NCBI GenBank assembly: GCA_910578345.1
Contig: CAJTRA010000027.1
Coordinates: forward strand, 1 to 30,785
DNA length: 30,785 nucleotides
Origin: an uncultured Lachnospiraceae bacterium
GTDB taxonomy: Bacteria; Bacillota; Clostridia; Lachnospirales; Lachnospiraceae
Reading direction: 5' to 3'
Below, piece after piece: positions 1 to 7,704 of this stretch. How positions within the stretch are numbered: position 1 is the stretch's first letter; the number at the start of each line of letters is the position of its first letter. The translations under genes and the position numbers were made by a program. The notes under the pieces were generated by a model, which did not search any database, was not told the DNA's origin, and saw only the letters and a program-made list of their open reading frames with translations.

Positions 1-3
1 GAT

Positions 4-38
4 AAATTCCATGGTCAGGGAAAGAAGGGGTGGAATTT
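4..38. repeat. 8-bp inverted repeat at the left edge, possible weak terminator
   Basis: AAATTCCA and TGGAATTT are perfect inverted copies around a 19-nt loop, followed by TTAGTTTTG. The stem is AT-rich and the T-tract is interrupted, so this is a weak terminator at best for a gene lying left of the window. Nothing else recognisable lies before the esterase promoter. Confidence 0.3.
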
Positions 39-91
39 AGTTTTGCAAATCACATTTAACTAGTACTTGTCGCATGGAGATAAAAACATGT

Positions 92-119
92 TTGTTTTCT
101 GAAGGATATATAGTATAAT
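92..119 (+). promoter_or_regulatory. Putative sigma-A promoter of the SGNH esterase gene
   Basis: TTGTTT, a 16-bp spacer and a perfect TATAAT give a plausible vegetative promoter. The -35 box is poor, so an activator or simply moderate expression is possible. The start codon chosen for the downstream gene lies about 80 bases beyond the -10. Confidence 0.5.
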
Positions 120-201
120 ATATGACATAGCGTTTGCGGGATAGTTCCTGTCAGGCTTGTTTGTTTTAGAGAAAATATTTTCACAATGTGAGGGCTGGCA
201 T

Positions 202-882
202 ATGAATAAGGAGTATCTGAAAAAGATCGTATGTTTTGGGGATTCCAATACTTATGGCTATAATGCAAAGACGATTGACCGTTTTACGGAGGAAGAGAGA
301 TGGACCTGCCTTTTGGCCAGGCATTTAGGCGGGGGCTATCATGTAGTGGAGGAAGGCCTGGAAGGGAGAACGGCATGTCTGGATGATCCGTTGTTTGAGG
401 GTTTATGCGGTTTTCATTATTTGTACCCGTGCCTTATGACTCATAAGCCAGTGGATTTACTGCTGATCATGCTGGGAACCAATGATGTGAAAGAGCGTTT
501 CTCCTGTACGCCTGCGAATGTGGCCAAGGGAATGGAAAGGCTGGTGCAGAAAGCCATGGATTCCAGGATTGCCTTCAGGGACGGCATACCTAATATTGTG
601 CTGATTGCGCCGCCGGCCATTGAAGCGGGCTATAAGGATACGGAAGTCTACGGAGAAATGGGGGATGGATGCGATGAGAAAAGCCGTGCACTTGCTCCCC
701 TGTATGAGCAGGTGGCAAAGAATATGGGATGTCATTATTTAGATGCCGGAAAGATTCCGGGGGTAGAGATGAATCCCTATGACTTTATGCACTTGAGTCT
801 GCAGGCGCACGGCGTGTTTGCAAAGTTTCTGGCGGAAAAGATCCCGGAACTGCTTGTTCCTAAGAATGCGGGTATCAGGTAA
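202..882 (+). CDS. SGNH/GDSL-family hydrolase, candidate sialate O-acetylesterase
   Basis: This 226-residue cytoplasmic protein has the SGNH hydrolase blocks: GDSNTYG with nucleophile Ser15, GTND at 92-95, and DFMH at 194-197 giving the catalytic Asp and His. No signal peptide is seen. I chose the ATG preceded by GTGAGGG at 7 bases; an upstream in-frame TTG at 157 has no ribosome site and would add 15 residues. SGNH enzymes deacetylate sugars and lipids. Because it sits next to a nan operon, removal of O-acetyl groups from imported sialic acids is the natural role, but that is inferred from context. Its stop overlaps the nanK stop by 8 bp in a convergent arrangement, so the two transcripts must overlap. 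A generic lipase/acylhydrolase role cannot be excluded. Confidence 0.85.
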   Translation: MNKEYLKKIVCFGDSNTYGYNAKTIDRFTEEERWTCLLARHLGGGYHVVEEGLEGRTACLDDPLFEGLCGFHYLYPCLMTHKPVDLLLIMLGTNDVKERFSCTPANVAKGMERLVQKAMDSRIAFRDGIPNIVLIAPPAIEAGYKDTEVYGEMGDGCDEKSRALAPLYEQVAKNMGCHYLDAGKIPGVEMNPYDFMHLSLQAHGVFAKFLAEKIPELLVPKNAGIR

Positions 883-1756
883 CAGACTGCGACGCCAGAT
901 AGTTAGCGCCCCACATGCCGGCAGAATTGCCGAGCACGGCGGCGGCAATATGTACATGGGAAAAGCTGGGCATAATAAACCGGCTTTTTTTCTCTGCAAT
1001 CTTTTGCAAGATCAGTGGCTGGGACATGATGCCGCCCCCAAGAAGGATGCAGGAGGGATTGTAGATGTGGGTCAGCGTGGCAAGCCCAAGCATGATTTCA
1101 TCGACCCATTTGTCAAGGATGCCAACGACCGTATCATCATTGAGCGCATCGAATACTTTCCGGCCTGTGTCAAGTTCCGGGCGGTATGGCTTTATCATCT
1201 GTAACAGTCCGGTGGTGGAGGCATATTTTTCATAGCATCCGTCGAAGAAATCATCGCCCGACAGCCGTGCGTCACTGTGTGTGATGATGGCGCCAAATTC
1301 GCTGGCGGAATAGCTGGAACCGTGGAAGACTTTTTTATCATTTATGACAGCGCCTCCTACGCCGGTTCCATAGGTCAGCATCAGAAACTGGTCATAATCC
1401 TGGCCTGCACCGTAAACCGCTTCTCCCAGGGCAGCGGCGTTTACGTCATTTTCCACTGCAACGGGAACCTGAAACAGTTCTTCCAAGGTTTTTTTATATT
1501 GGATGCCCGTGTAATTCGGAATATTCTGATTGGCATAAATAATATACCCGTCTTTGGCATGGACCTGCCCGGCAGTGCTGATGCCGATGGCATCATAATC
1601 GGCGTGAGCCTGGATCAGGGAAATGACGGTTTCCAGTATGTGCGCGCCGCCTTTTGGGGCAAGGGTGGGAACCTCCCTGGTATCGGTCAGTCTGTTGTCC
1701 TGACAGACACCGCATTTGATGGAGGTGCCGCCGATATCGAATACAAGATTTTTCAT
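875..1756 (-). CDS. nanK: ROK-family N-acetylmannosamine kinase
   Basis: This 293-residue ROK-fold sugar kinase should phosphorylate ManNAc at C6 with ATP, the step between NanA and NanE. It opens with the phosphate-binding motif DIGGT (7-11) and has a central TYGTGVGG loop. The usual ROK zinc-binding CxCGxxGC motif is absent: after the SEFG stretch the sequence runs on without the cysteine cluster, as in a subset of Firmicutes sugar kinases. An AGGAG ribosome site lies upstream of the ATG. It is the last gene of the leftward nanE-nanQ-nanK operon, 18 bp after nanQ. Substrate specificity is inferred from the operon; glucokinase-like activity is the alternative. Confidence 0.87.
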   Translation of the reverse strand: MKNLVFDIGGTSIKCGVCQDNRLTDTREVPTLAPKGGAHILETVISLIQAHADYDAIGISTAGQVHAKDGYIIYANQNIPNYTGIQYKKTLEELFQVPVAVENDVNAAALGEAVYGAGQDYDQFLMLTYGTGVGGAVINDKKVFHGSSYSASEFGAIITHSDARLSGDDFFDGCYEKYASTTGLLQMIKPYRPELDTGRKVFDALNDDTVVGILDKWVDEIMLGLATLTHIYNPSCILLGGGIMSQPLILQKIAEKKSRFIMPSFSHVHIAAAVLGNSAGMWGANYLASQSVT

Positions 1757-1774
1757 GTCCCTTTTCTCCTACTT

Positions 1775-2224
1775 CTAAATATGTACCTTGCAGACAGCTT
1801 TTTTTAAGAACAGATCGTCGCTGACAGCGATGTTTGGCTTGTGAGGTTCCCCTGCCATGCAGATGATGAAGTTTTCCGTTCCGATCAGGCAGCTTCCTAA
1901 ATCGGCGGTCTCTGCATTGCCTACATCGCCTTCTTCGTTATAGCTGATATAGTTTGCCTTTGCACGGTCCCCGGTGTCTATCCGCTCAATGCCGATAAGA
2001 TCCATCTGAATATCCATGTGGTTTTTGTGAAACTCGTATTGTCTCTCCCCGACAGGAGCAGCGGAGGTTTCCATAACATTAATAAAAACATTGTCCTGGT
2101 CTATCACTGTTTTGCCGATCGGCAGTTCGTTCAAATCATGGGAAACAATAAAATCAATGGCGGTATCCAGATTTTTGTTCATGCCTTTATATAGCTTCAG
2201 GTTAGACATTTTATCATAAATCAT
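1775..2224 (-). CDS. nanQ: YhcH/YjgK/YiaL-family protein, N-acetylneuraminate anomerase
   Basis: This 149-residue protein matches the YhcH (DUF386, 'beta-galactosidase subunit beta') cupin family. The diagnostic stretch is EFHKNHMDIQ, with the metal-ligand Glu and His residues, and the N-terminus is of the usual form. Members of this family in nan operons speed the opening or anomer exchange of sialic acid so that the lyase receives its preferred form. It lies between nanE (55 bp) and nanK (18 bp), which supports that role. The start is slightly uncertain: a GGAG site is 13 bases upstream of the ATG and better placed for a six-codon mini-ORF that overlaps the start. Confidence 0.88.
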   Translation of the reverse strand: MIYDKMSNLKLYKGMNKNLDTAIDFIVSHDLNELPIGKTVIDQDNVFINVMETSAAPVGERQYEFHKNHMDIQMDLIGIERIDTGDRAKANYISYNEEGDVGNAETADLGSCLIGTENFIICMAGEPHKPNIAVSDDLFLKKAVCKVHI

Positions 2225-2279
2225 AATAAACCATAATCTCCTATCTACTATCCTAAATTTCCTGTTTGTTTCCTGTCTC

Positions 2280-2978
2280 CTATTTGATGCCGTTATAAAA
2301 CCGCTGTGCTATTTCCAGAGGTCTTGTGATCGCACCGCCTACAACGACGGCGTGTACGCCGAGCCCAAGCATTTTTTTCGCTTCTTCCGGTGTGTGGATT
2401 TTACCCTCGGCAATGACGGGAATCGTAAGAACGGACACCAGCTTCTCTGCCAGTTCAAAGTCAGGGCCGTCTGTCTTGGGCGAATAGTCCGTGTAACCGC
2501 TTAAAGTAGTGCTTACAAGCTGCACGCCGCATTTGGCGGCGTTTACGCCTTCTTCAACAGTGGAAATATCCGCCATCAATACAATGTCAGGGTATTTTTC
2601 CCTGATCTGCGCAAGGAATTCGTTAATGGTAGTGCCGTCTCCACGCGTTCTCATAGTGCAGTCCAGTGCAATGATGTCAGCGTCTGCATGAACCAGATCA
2701 TCGATTTCTTTCATGGTCGGAGTAATATAGGAAGCATAGCCTTCTACTACGCGTTTTACCAGGCCGATCACAGGCAGGCCGGTGGCTTCCTTGATGGCAA
2801 TGACATCCCGGATGCTGCTGGTGCGGATGCACTTGCTGCCAGCCTGTTTGGCAGCGTTTGCGAAAAACGGCATGATGGACATCTCCTGACAGTACATAGG
2901 TTCATCCGGCAGAGCCTGACAGGATACGATAATAGAATTTTTAGTGGCAGCTAGTATGTCTGCTAAAGTTGCTCTCAT
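2280..2978 (-). CDS. nanE: N-acetylmannosamine-6-phosphate 2-epimerase
   Basis: This is a TIM-barrel epimerase of 232 residues that converts ManNAc-6-P to GlcNAc-6-P. Family landmarks are SCQALPDEPM near the N-terminus, the VIGLVKR strand carrying the catalytic lysine, VIAEGKI, and the phosphate-binding VVVGGAITRP near the C-terminus. Length is normal for NanE. The start is the second of two in-frame ATGs because GGAGGA overlaps the first one and is correctly spaced for the second. It is the first gene of the leftward operon, with its promoter in the region shared with the transporter operon. GlcNAc-6-P deacetylase and deaminase genes are not in the window. Confidence 0.93.
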   Translation of the reverse strand: MRATLADILAATKNSIIVSCQALPDEPMYCQEMSIMPFFANAAKQAGSKCIRTSSIRDVIAIKEATGLPVIGLVKRVVEGYASYITPTMKEIDDLVHADADIIALDCTMRTRGDGTTINEFLAQIREKYPDIVLMADISTVEEGVNAAKCGVQLVSTTLSGYTDYSPKTDGPDFELAEKLVSVLTIPVIAEGKIHTPEEAKKMLGLGVHAVVVGGAITRPLEIAQRFYNGIK

Positions 2979-3041
2979 AATTTCCTCCATTTCTTTGATA
3001 TTAGCTTTGGCTGAATCATATTCACCTGATGCGGTGTTGCC

Positions 3042-3070
3042 ATTATATCATGAAAAAAATTTTCAGGCAA
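3042..3070 (-). promoter_or_regulatory. Promoter of the nanE-nanQ-nanK operon
   Basis: Read leftward, TTGCCT, a 17-bp spacer and a perfect TATAAT form a good vegetative promoter about 65 bases before the nanE start. The spacer carries a TGAAAA/TTTTCA palindrome, which suggests repression by a regulator bound there. Confidence 0.65.
3051..3065. promoter_or_regulatory. Candidate operator palindrome in the nan promoter region
   Basis: TGAAAAAAATTTTCA is an inverted repeat with 6-bp arms and a 3-bp centre. It lies between the -35 and -10 boxes of the nanE promoter and about 65 bp upstream of the transporter promoter. TGAAA-type arms are common in operators of RpiR-family regulators, and such a regulator is encoded in the same locus. 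Binding is inference. Confidence 0.45.
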
Positions 3071-3129
3071 GGGAAAAATAAAAAAATATTCATATTACGT
3101 TTGAAAATGAAAAAAAATTTAATTTTGTA

Positions 3130-3158
3130 TTGACAAAGCAACCGATTCAAAGTAGAAT
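3130..3158 (+). promoter_or_regulatory. Strong promoter of the sialic acid transporter operon
   Basis: A perfect TTGACA, an exact 17-bp spacer and TAGAAT drive the rightward operon, with transcription expected to start near 3165. The same hexamers and spacing recur upstream of the tRNA-Ser genes, so the basal promoter is strong and probably relies on a repressor. Confidence 0.8.
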
Positions 3159-3207
3159 TTAATTACGCAATCGTTAATGATTAGTACATACATGAAAGGA
3201 GAGGAAA

Positions 3208-4617
3208 ATGAAAAAGTTTTTAGCATTACTATTGACTGGGGCTATGGTTTTTTCTGTAGTGGGATGCGGCGGTTCTGACGCGCCGGCGGCTGAAGAAGCA
3301 CAGCCGGAGACCACGGAGGAAGCTCCCGCTGAAACGACAGAGGAGGAGGCTCCCGCAGAGGAAGAAGCTCCTGCAGAAGAGGCTTCCGCAGAAGGAGACG
3401 CAGCTTCTTCGATCACACTTTGGACTTACCCTATTGGAAAATGGGGAGATGAGGCTACGGTAAAAGGTCTTACCGATGCCTTCACAGAAGAGACGGGTAT
3501 TACTGTAAACGTAGAGTTTCTGGCTTATGCTGATGGCGATGACAAAGTAAACACCGCGATCACGGCAGGGCAGGCGCCTGACCTTATTATGGAAGGACCT
3601 GAGCGTCTGGTTGCAAACTGGGGTGCAAATGGATACATGGTGGATCTGTCCGATATGCTGGATGACACTGACCGGTCGGAGATTCAGGAAGCGCCGCTTA
3701 CTGCATGTACGGCGTCCGGCGGCGAAGTATATGAGTATCCTCTTGTTATGACGGCACACTGCATGGCAGTTAATTTAAACGCTTTCAAGGAAGCGGGCGC
3801 TGACCAGTATTTGGATCTGGAAACTCATACATGGACAACCGAAAACTTTATCAAGGCTGTAGAAGCTCTTTATGCACACTACAATGATACGGTGGCAGCG
3901 GTTTACTGTGCAGGGCAGGGCGGAGACCAGGGAACACGTGCATTGGTGAATAACCTGTACGGTGGTTCCTACACAGATGCGGCTCATACCGCTTATACAT
4001 GGAATTCTCCTGAAAATGTGAAGGCTCTGGAGCAGTTAAAGAGCATGGATGGTATTGCTTTTGACGCTTCCCTGGCCGGCGGCGATGAGATCGCTAAGTT
4101 CTATCAGGGTATTTTGAAGATGGCGTTCTGCTGGAATATCGCGCAGCAGTTGGATCCTAACGGTGCAGGAACGGGTGCGGAACTCACTGTTACAGGTGAC
4201 GAGATTGCATTCATGAGTTTCCCGTCCGAAACGGGCGAGTCCAATCTTCAGGGCGGTATCTGGGGCTTCGGTATTTTTGATAACGGCGATGCGGCACGTA
4301 TTGAAGCATCCAAGAAGTTTATCAAGTATATGGCTGATTCCGCAGCGACTGCTGATGCAGTGAAGGCAGCGAATTACTTTGCAGTCCGTTCCACAGCAGA
4401 GGGAACAGATTTAACTGCAATCTGGGCTGACAATGAGATCATGAATGAATATCAGGTTCTGATGCCTCAGCTTGGTGATTACTATCAGGTTACTCCGGGT
4501 TGGGCAGGACAGCGTACCGCATGGTGGACGATGCTTCAGAAGATCGGCTCCGGCATGGATGTAACGGAAGCGCTGACACAATATGAAGGCGAGGCTAACG
4601 CGGCAGCGGCTGAGTAA
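3208..4617 (+). CDS. ABC transporter solute-binding lipoprotein, probable sialic acid binder
   Basis: This 469-residue extracellular lipoprotein should capture sialic acid (or a derivative) and deliver it to the two permeases that follow. A signal peptide ends in a lipobox VVGC with the lipidated Cys at residue 20. A Glu/Ala/Pro-rich acidic tether of about 45 residues with EEAPAE repeats then holds the binding domain away from the membrane. From about residue 66 the sequence is a family 1 sugar-binding protein (SBP_bac_1), typical of CUT1 importers. AGGAGAGG precedes the ATG. A strong hairpin follows the gene, which usually raises binding-protein mRNA relative to permease mRNA. The substrate is assigned only from the neighbouring nanA, nanE and nanK. 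Confidence 0.9.
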   Translation: MKKFLALLLTGAMVFSVVGCGGSDAPAAEEAQPETTEEAPAETTEEEAPAEEEAPAEEASAEGDAASSITLWTYPIGKWGDEATVKGLTDAFTEETGITVNVEFLAYADGDDKVNTAITAGQAPDLIMEGPERLVANWGANGYMVDLSDMLDDTDRSEIQEAPLTACTASGGEVYEYPLVMTAHCMAVNLNAFKEAGADQYLDLETHTWTTENFIKAVEALYAHYNDTVAAVYCAGQGGDQGTRALVNNLYGGSYTDAAHTAYTWNSPENVKALEQLKSMDGIAFDASLAGGDEIAKFYQGILKMAFCWNIAQQLDPNGAGTGAELTVTGDEIAFMSFPSETGESNLQGGIWGFGIFDNGDAARIEASKKFIKYMADSAATADAVKAANYFAVRSTAEGTDLTAIWADNEIMNEYQVLMPQLGDYYQVTPGWAGQRTAWWTMLQKIGSGMDVTEALTQYEGEANAAAAE

Positions 4618-4656
4618 TCAAAAGAGACACTGCTTAGGACAAAAAGTTCAGTCAGG

Positions 4657-4689
4657 CGCCCCTTCCACCGGGAGTGGGAGGGGCGTTTT
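4657..4689 (+). terminator. Intercistronic hairpin after the binding-protein gene (attenuator or mRNA stabiliser)
   Basis: A 12-bp GC-rich stem (CGCCCCTTCCAC with GTGGGAGGGGCG, one G-U pair) with a 5-nt loop is followed by only four T residues. The stem is strong but the U-tract is short, so partial termination or 3'-end protection of the binding-protein message is more likely than full termination. Confidence 0.75.
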
Positions 4690-4752
4690 CAATGTATAAC
4701 ATGTAAATAGCATAGTCTTTTACTGACAATGGGGGAAAGGGGGCGCATTATC

Positions 4753-5667
4753 TTGAGTAAGCAGGTGACGCAAAAAAGAAGCCGGGCTTTACAGCGCAGA
4801 GAAGATATAGCTGGTTATAGTTTTATGCTGCCCAGTTTGATTTTTTTTGTAGGCTTTGTTCTGATTCCGATGGTTATTTGTATTTGGCTGAGTCTGACGG
4901 ATTCTAACATGCATACGCAAGGCGGCGGTAATTTTATAGGGTTAAAGAATTTCATTGATCTGGTTAAGGATGAGGTGTTTTTGGATGCGTTATGGAATAC
5001 GTTTGTGATTGTGTTTGTGAGCGTACCTACCGTAACGGCATTCTCCCTGTGGGTGGCTTCGGCCATCTACAAACTGAAAATGCCGGTTCTTTCAGCATTC
5101 AGATGTATTTTCTATTTGCCGGTGGTTACCGGTTCTGTGGCGGTAACGGTGGTATGGAAATGGATGTTTGATAATTACACGGGTATTTTAAATTCCGTAT
5201 TAAAGGCGACTGGCGCTATCGACGCCAACATTAATTGGCTGGGGGATGAGAAATATGCACTCTGGTGTATTATCCTGATCCTGTTTACCACATCGGTAGG
5301 CCAGCCGATCGTACTGTATGTGTCGGCGCTCGGCAACGTGGACGCATCCCTGGTGGAAGCGGCCCAGGTAGACGGAGCTACGGATCTGCAGGCTTTCTGG
5401 AAGATCAAATGGCCGCAGATTATGCCGACTACGTTGTACATTCTGGTTATAACGACGATCAACTCCTTCCAGTGTTTTGCATTGATTCAGTTGTTGACGC
5501 AGGGTGGTTCCGGGACGCAGACGGTGATGTATTACATCTATTATACAGCCTTTAAACTTACCGAGCAGTCAGGACACTTCGGTTATGCCAATGCAATGGG
5601 TGTCGTATTGGCTATCTTCATAGGTATTTTGTCGGCAGTTCAGATGCGGCTGGCAAAAGAGAAGTAA
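4753..5667 (+). CDS. CUT1 sugar ABC transporter permease (MalF-like), sialic acid importer
   Basis: This 304-residue inner-membrane permease has about six hydrophobic spans and the cytoplasmic EAA loop EAAQVDGATDLQAFWKI that contacts the ATPase. It pairs with the next gene to form the channel. I start it at a TTG preceded by AAAGGGGG at 9 bases; an in-frame ATG eight codons upstream lacks a ribosome site. No ATP-binding subunit is encoded nearby, as is common for CUT1 systems that share a housekeeping MsmX-type ATPase. The nan context gives the substrate. Confidence 0.9.
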   Translation: MSKQVTQKRSRALQRREDIAGYSFMLPSLIFFVGFVLIPMVICIWLSLTDSNMHTQGGGNFIGLKNFIDLVKDEVFLDALWNTFVIVFVSVPTVTAFSLWVASAIYKLKMPVLSAFRCIFYLPVVTGSVAVTVVWKWMFDNYTGILNSVLKATGAIDANINWLGDEKYALWCIILILFTTSVGQPIVLYVSALGNVDASLVEAAQVDGATDLQAFWKIKWPQIMPTTLYILVITTINSFQCFALIQLLTQGGSGTQTVMYYIYYTAFKLTEQSGHFGYANAMGVVLAIFIGILSAVQMRLAKEK

Positions 5668-5680
5668 GGGAGGAGAAGCG

Positions 5681-6610
5681 ATGGAAAATAAAGCAGGAAA
5701 CAGTAAAGTTTATAAAATTATTTCGCTGGTTGTGCTGGTAGTTTTAGCGCTCCTTTTCCTATTCCCCCTCTATTGGATCATCACCGGTGCGTTCAAGCCG
5801 GCAGCGGATATCTACGCACAGAAACCTGTCTGGTGGCCAAGTGAATGGGTAATGACGAATTTTGGTAATTTGATGAATAAGCGGTCTGCGCCTATGTGGG
5901 AGATCCACGTGCCGTTCAGCAGGTTCTTTACTTCCGGCGGCGAAAGCCTCGCGATTTCTACGGGACCTACCGTTCCGGCGGTTTTCAGGTGGCTGCTGAA
6001 TACGATCTTCATGGCGGTATCGGCAATGTTCCTTACTTGTTTCACCGCTACGATGGCGGGGTATGCGTTGGCGAAGAAGCGTTTCCGTGGACGCAGTATT
6101 TTGTTCGGTCTGATCATATGCGCTATGGCGCTGCCGAAACAGGTCGTGTTGATTCCCTTGCTGAAGGAGATGTCTGCCATTGGTCTTTATAATACCATTT
6201 GGGCGATCATATTTCCGACGGTAGGATGGCCCTTCGGTGTGTTTTTGATGAAACAGTTTTCGGAAAGCATTCCGGGAGAGATTCTGGAAGCTGCGCGTAT
6301 TGACGGTGCGGGGGAGTGGAATACTTTTGTTACAATTGTCTTTCCGATGGTGAAGCCTGGTGTCGGCGCACTGGCAATCTTCACTTTTATCAATTCGTGG
6401 AATGATTACTTTATGCAGTTGGTCATGGTGAGCAGCAATGTAAATTATACGATTCCTCTGGGAATTGCCACCTTACAGGCAGAAACTTCTGTGGATATGG
6501 GTATGTTGATGGCAGGCGCGGCTTTGGCGTCGGTTCCGATCATTATCGTATTCCTGATTTTCCAGAAGTATTTTACCCAGGGTATTACGATGGGAGCGGT
6601 CAAGGGCTGA
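5681..6610 (+). CDS. CUT1 sugar ABC transporter permease (MalG-like), sialic acid importer
   Basis: The second permease has 309 residues, about six membrane spans, and the EAA loop EAARIDGAGEWNTFVTI in the C-terminal third. The C-terminus (FTQGITMGAVKG) is the typical MalG-type ending. The gene begins 13 bp after the first permease behind GGGAGGAG, so the two are co-translated as a heterodimer. After it come about 120 bp with an inverted repeat before nanA. Substrate is inferred from the operon. Confidence 0.92.
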   Translation: MENKAGNSKVYKIISLVVLVVLALLFLFPLYWIITGAFKPAADIYAQKPVWWPSEWVMTNFGNLMNKRSAPMWEIHVPFSRFFTSGGESLAISTGPTVPAVFRWLLNTIFMAVSAMFLTCFTATMAGYALAKKRFRGRSILFGLIICAMALPKQVVLIPLLKEMSAIGLYNTIWAIIFPTVGWPFGVFLMKQFSESIPGEILEAARIDGAGEWNTFVTIVFPMVKPGVGALAIFTFINSWNDYFMQLVMVSSNVNYTIPLGIATLQAETSVDMGMLMAGAALASVPIIIVFLIFQKYFTQGITMGAVKG

Positions 6611-6624
6611 CCGCAGACGCCTGT

Positions 6625-6659
6625 GCGTAACAGTGATACTGCGGGTAAAACTGTTACGC
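6625..6659. repeat. Inverted repeat between permease and nanA genes
   Basis: GCGTAACAG and CTGTTACGC are perfect 9-bp inverted arms around 17 nt. A second pairing, CCGCAG at 6611-6616 with CTGCGG at 6639-6644, crosses the first, so the two stems form alternatives or a pseudoknot. There is no T-tract, so this is not a standard terminator; an mRNA processing or translation-control element is possible. Confidence 0.5.
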
Positions 6660-6731
6660 CTGCGCTGCAGGGATGGAAGCGCATAATGACCTGAGACTTG
6701 GTATTTGGGATAGAGAAAGGATGATGCAGAA

Positions 6732-7637
6732 ATGGATAATAATAAATTTCGGGGAATTTTCCCGGCGCTGTATGCGTGTTATGATGAAAACGGAAAGGTT
6801 TCGCCTGACAGGACGAAGGCGCTTACGCAGTACTTGATGGATAAAGGTGTTCAGGGGCTTTATGTGGGCGGCTCTTCCGGAGAGTGTATCTACCTGAGCA
6901 AAGAGGATAGAAAGAAAACGCTTGAGGCGGTGATGGAGACAGCCAGAGGAAAGATGGTGATCATAGCCCATGTTGCCTGCAATAATACAGAGGACAGCCG
7001 GGAATTGGCGGCCCACGCGGAAAGTTTGGGGGTAGATGCCATCGCATCAATACCGCCGATTTATTTCCATCTGCCGGAGCATGCCATCGCCAGGTATTGG
7101 AATGATATTTCAGACGCGGCTCCGAACACGGATTTTATCATTTATAATATACCACAGTTGGCAGGCACTTCCCTGACTCTTAGCCTGTTGCGGGAAATGA
7201 AAAAAAATCCGAGGGTAATCGGAGTGAAAAATTCCTCTATGCCGGTACAGGATATCCAGCTTTTCAGGGATGAGGGCGTTATTGTATTTAATGGGCCGGA
7301 TGAACAGCTGATTTCCGGGCTGGCTATGGGGGCTGTCGGAGGGATTGGCGGTACTTATGGCGCTATGCCGGAATTGTATCTGAAAATTTTTGATTTGTTT
7401 TCTCAGGGAAAAATGGAGGAGGCAAGAGAAATTCAGAATGCGGCGTGCAGGATTATCTATAAGATGTGTTCTACTCGCGGCAATATGTATGCCGTAATTA
7501 AGGAGATTATCCGTCTGCAGGGCGGACCTGATGTGGGTGGTGTAAAAGCGCCGTTGGCGGATTTGGAAGAGGCGGACCTGATGATCTGTAAGGAGATTGC
7601 AGATATGATCGCGGAAGCGGTTCACAAATACTGTTGA
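6732..7637 (+). CDS. nanA: N-acetylneuraminate lyase
   Basis: This class I aldolase of the DapA/NanA family, 301 residues, splits N-acetylneuraminate into ManNAc and pyruvate in the cytoplasm. The pyruvate-binding GGSSGE motif is at 46-51, the catalytic tyrosine is Tyr138 (IIYNIPQLAG) and the Schiff-base lysine is Lys166 (VIGVKNSS). The GTYGAMPELY stretch also fits lyases rather than dihydrodipicolinate synthases. The ribosome site AGAAAGG is about 12 bases upstream, slightly far. It ends the transporter operon and is followed at once by a strong terminator. Confidence 0.94.
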   Translation: MDNNKFRGIFPALYACYDENGKVSPDRTKALTQYLMDKGVQGLYVGGSSGECIYLSKEDRKKTLEAVMETARGKMVIIAHVACNNTEDSRELAAHAESLGVDAIASIPPIYFHLPEHAIARYWNDISDAAPNTDFIIYNIPQLAGTSLTLSLLREMKKNPRVIGVKNSSMPVQDIQLFRDEGVIVFNGPDEQLISGLAMGAVGGIGGTYGAMPELYLKIFDLFSQGKMEEAREIQNAACRIIYKMCSTRGNMYAVIKEIIRLQGGPDVGGVKAPLADLEEADLMICKEIADMIAEAVHKYC

Positions 7638-7650
7638 GAAAAACAGCATG

Positions 7651-7681
7651 AAAAATAGCATGGGTAACCATGCTATTTTTT
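7651..7681 (+). terminator. Strong bidirectional-type terminator between nanA and rpiR
   Basis: A perfect 13-bp stem (AAAAATAGCATGG with its complement) closed by a GTAA tetraloop ends in six T residues. The stem has an A-tract on the left and a T-tract on the right, so it could terminate in both directions. It lies only about 24 bp before the regulator start codon, leaving little room for a separate promoter. Confidence 0.9.
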
Positions 7682-7704
7682 ACCAAAAGAAAGGGATGTA
7701 TATT

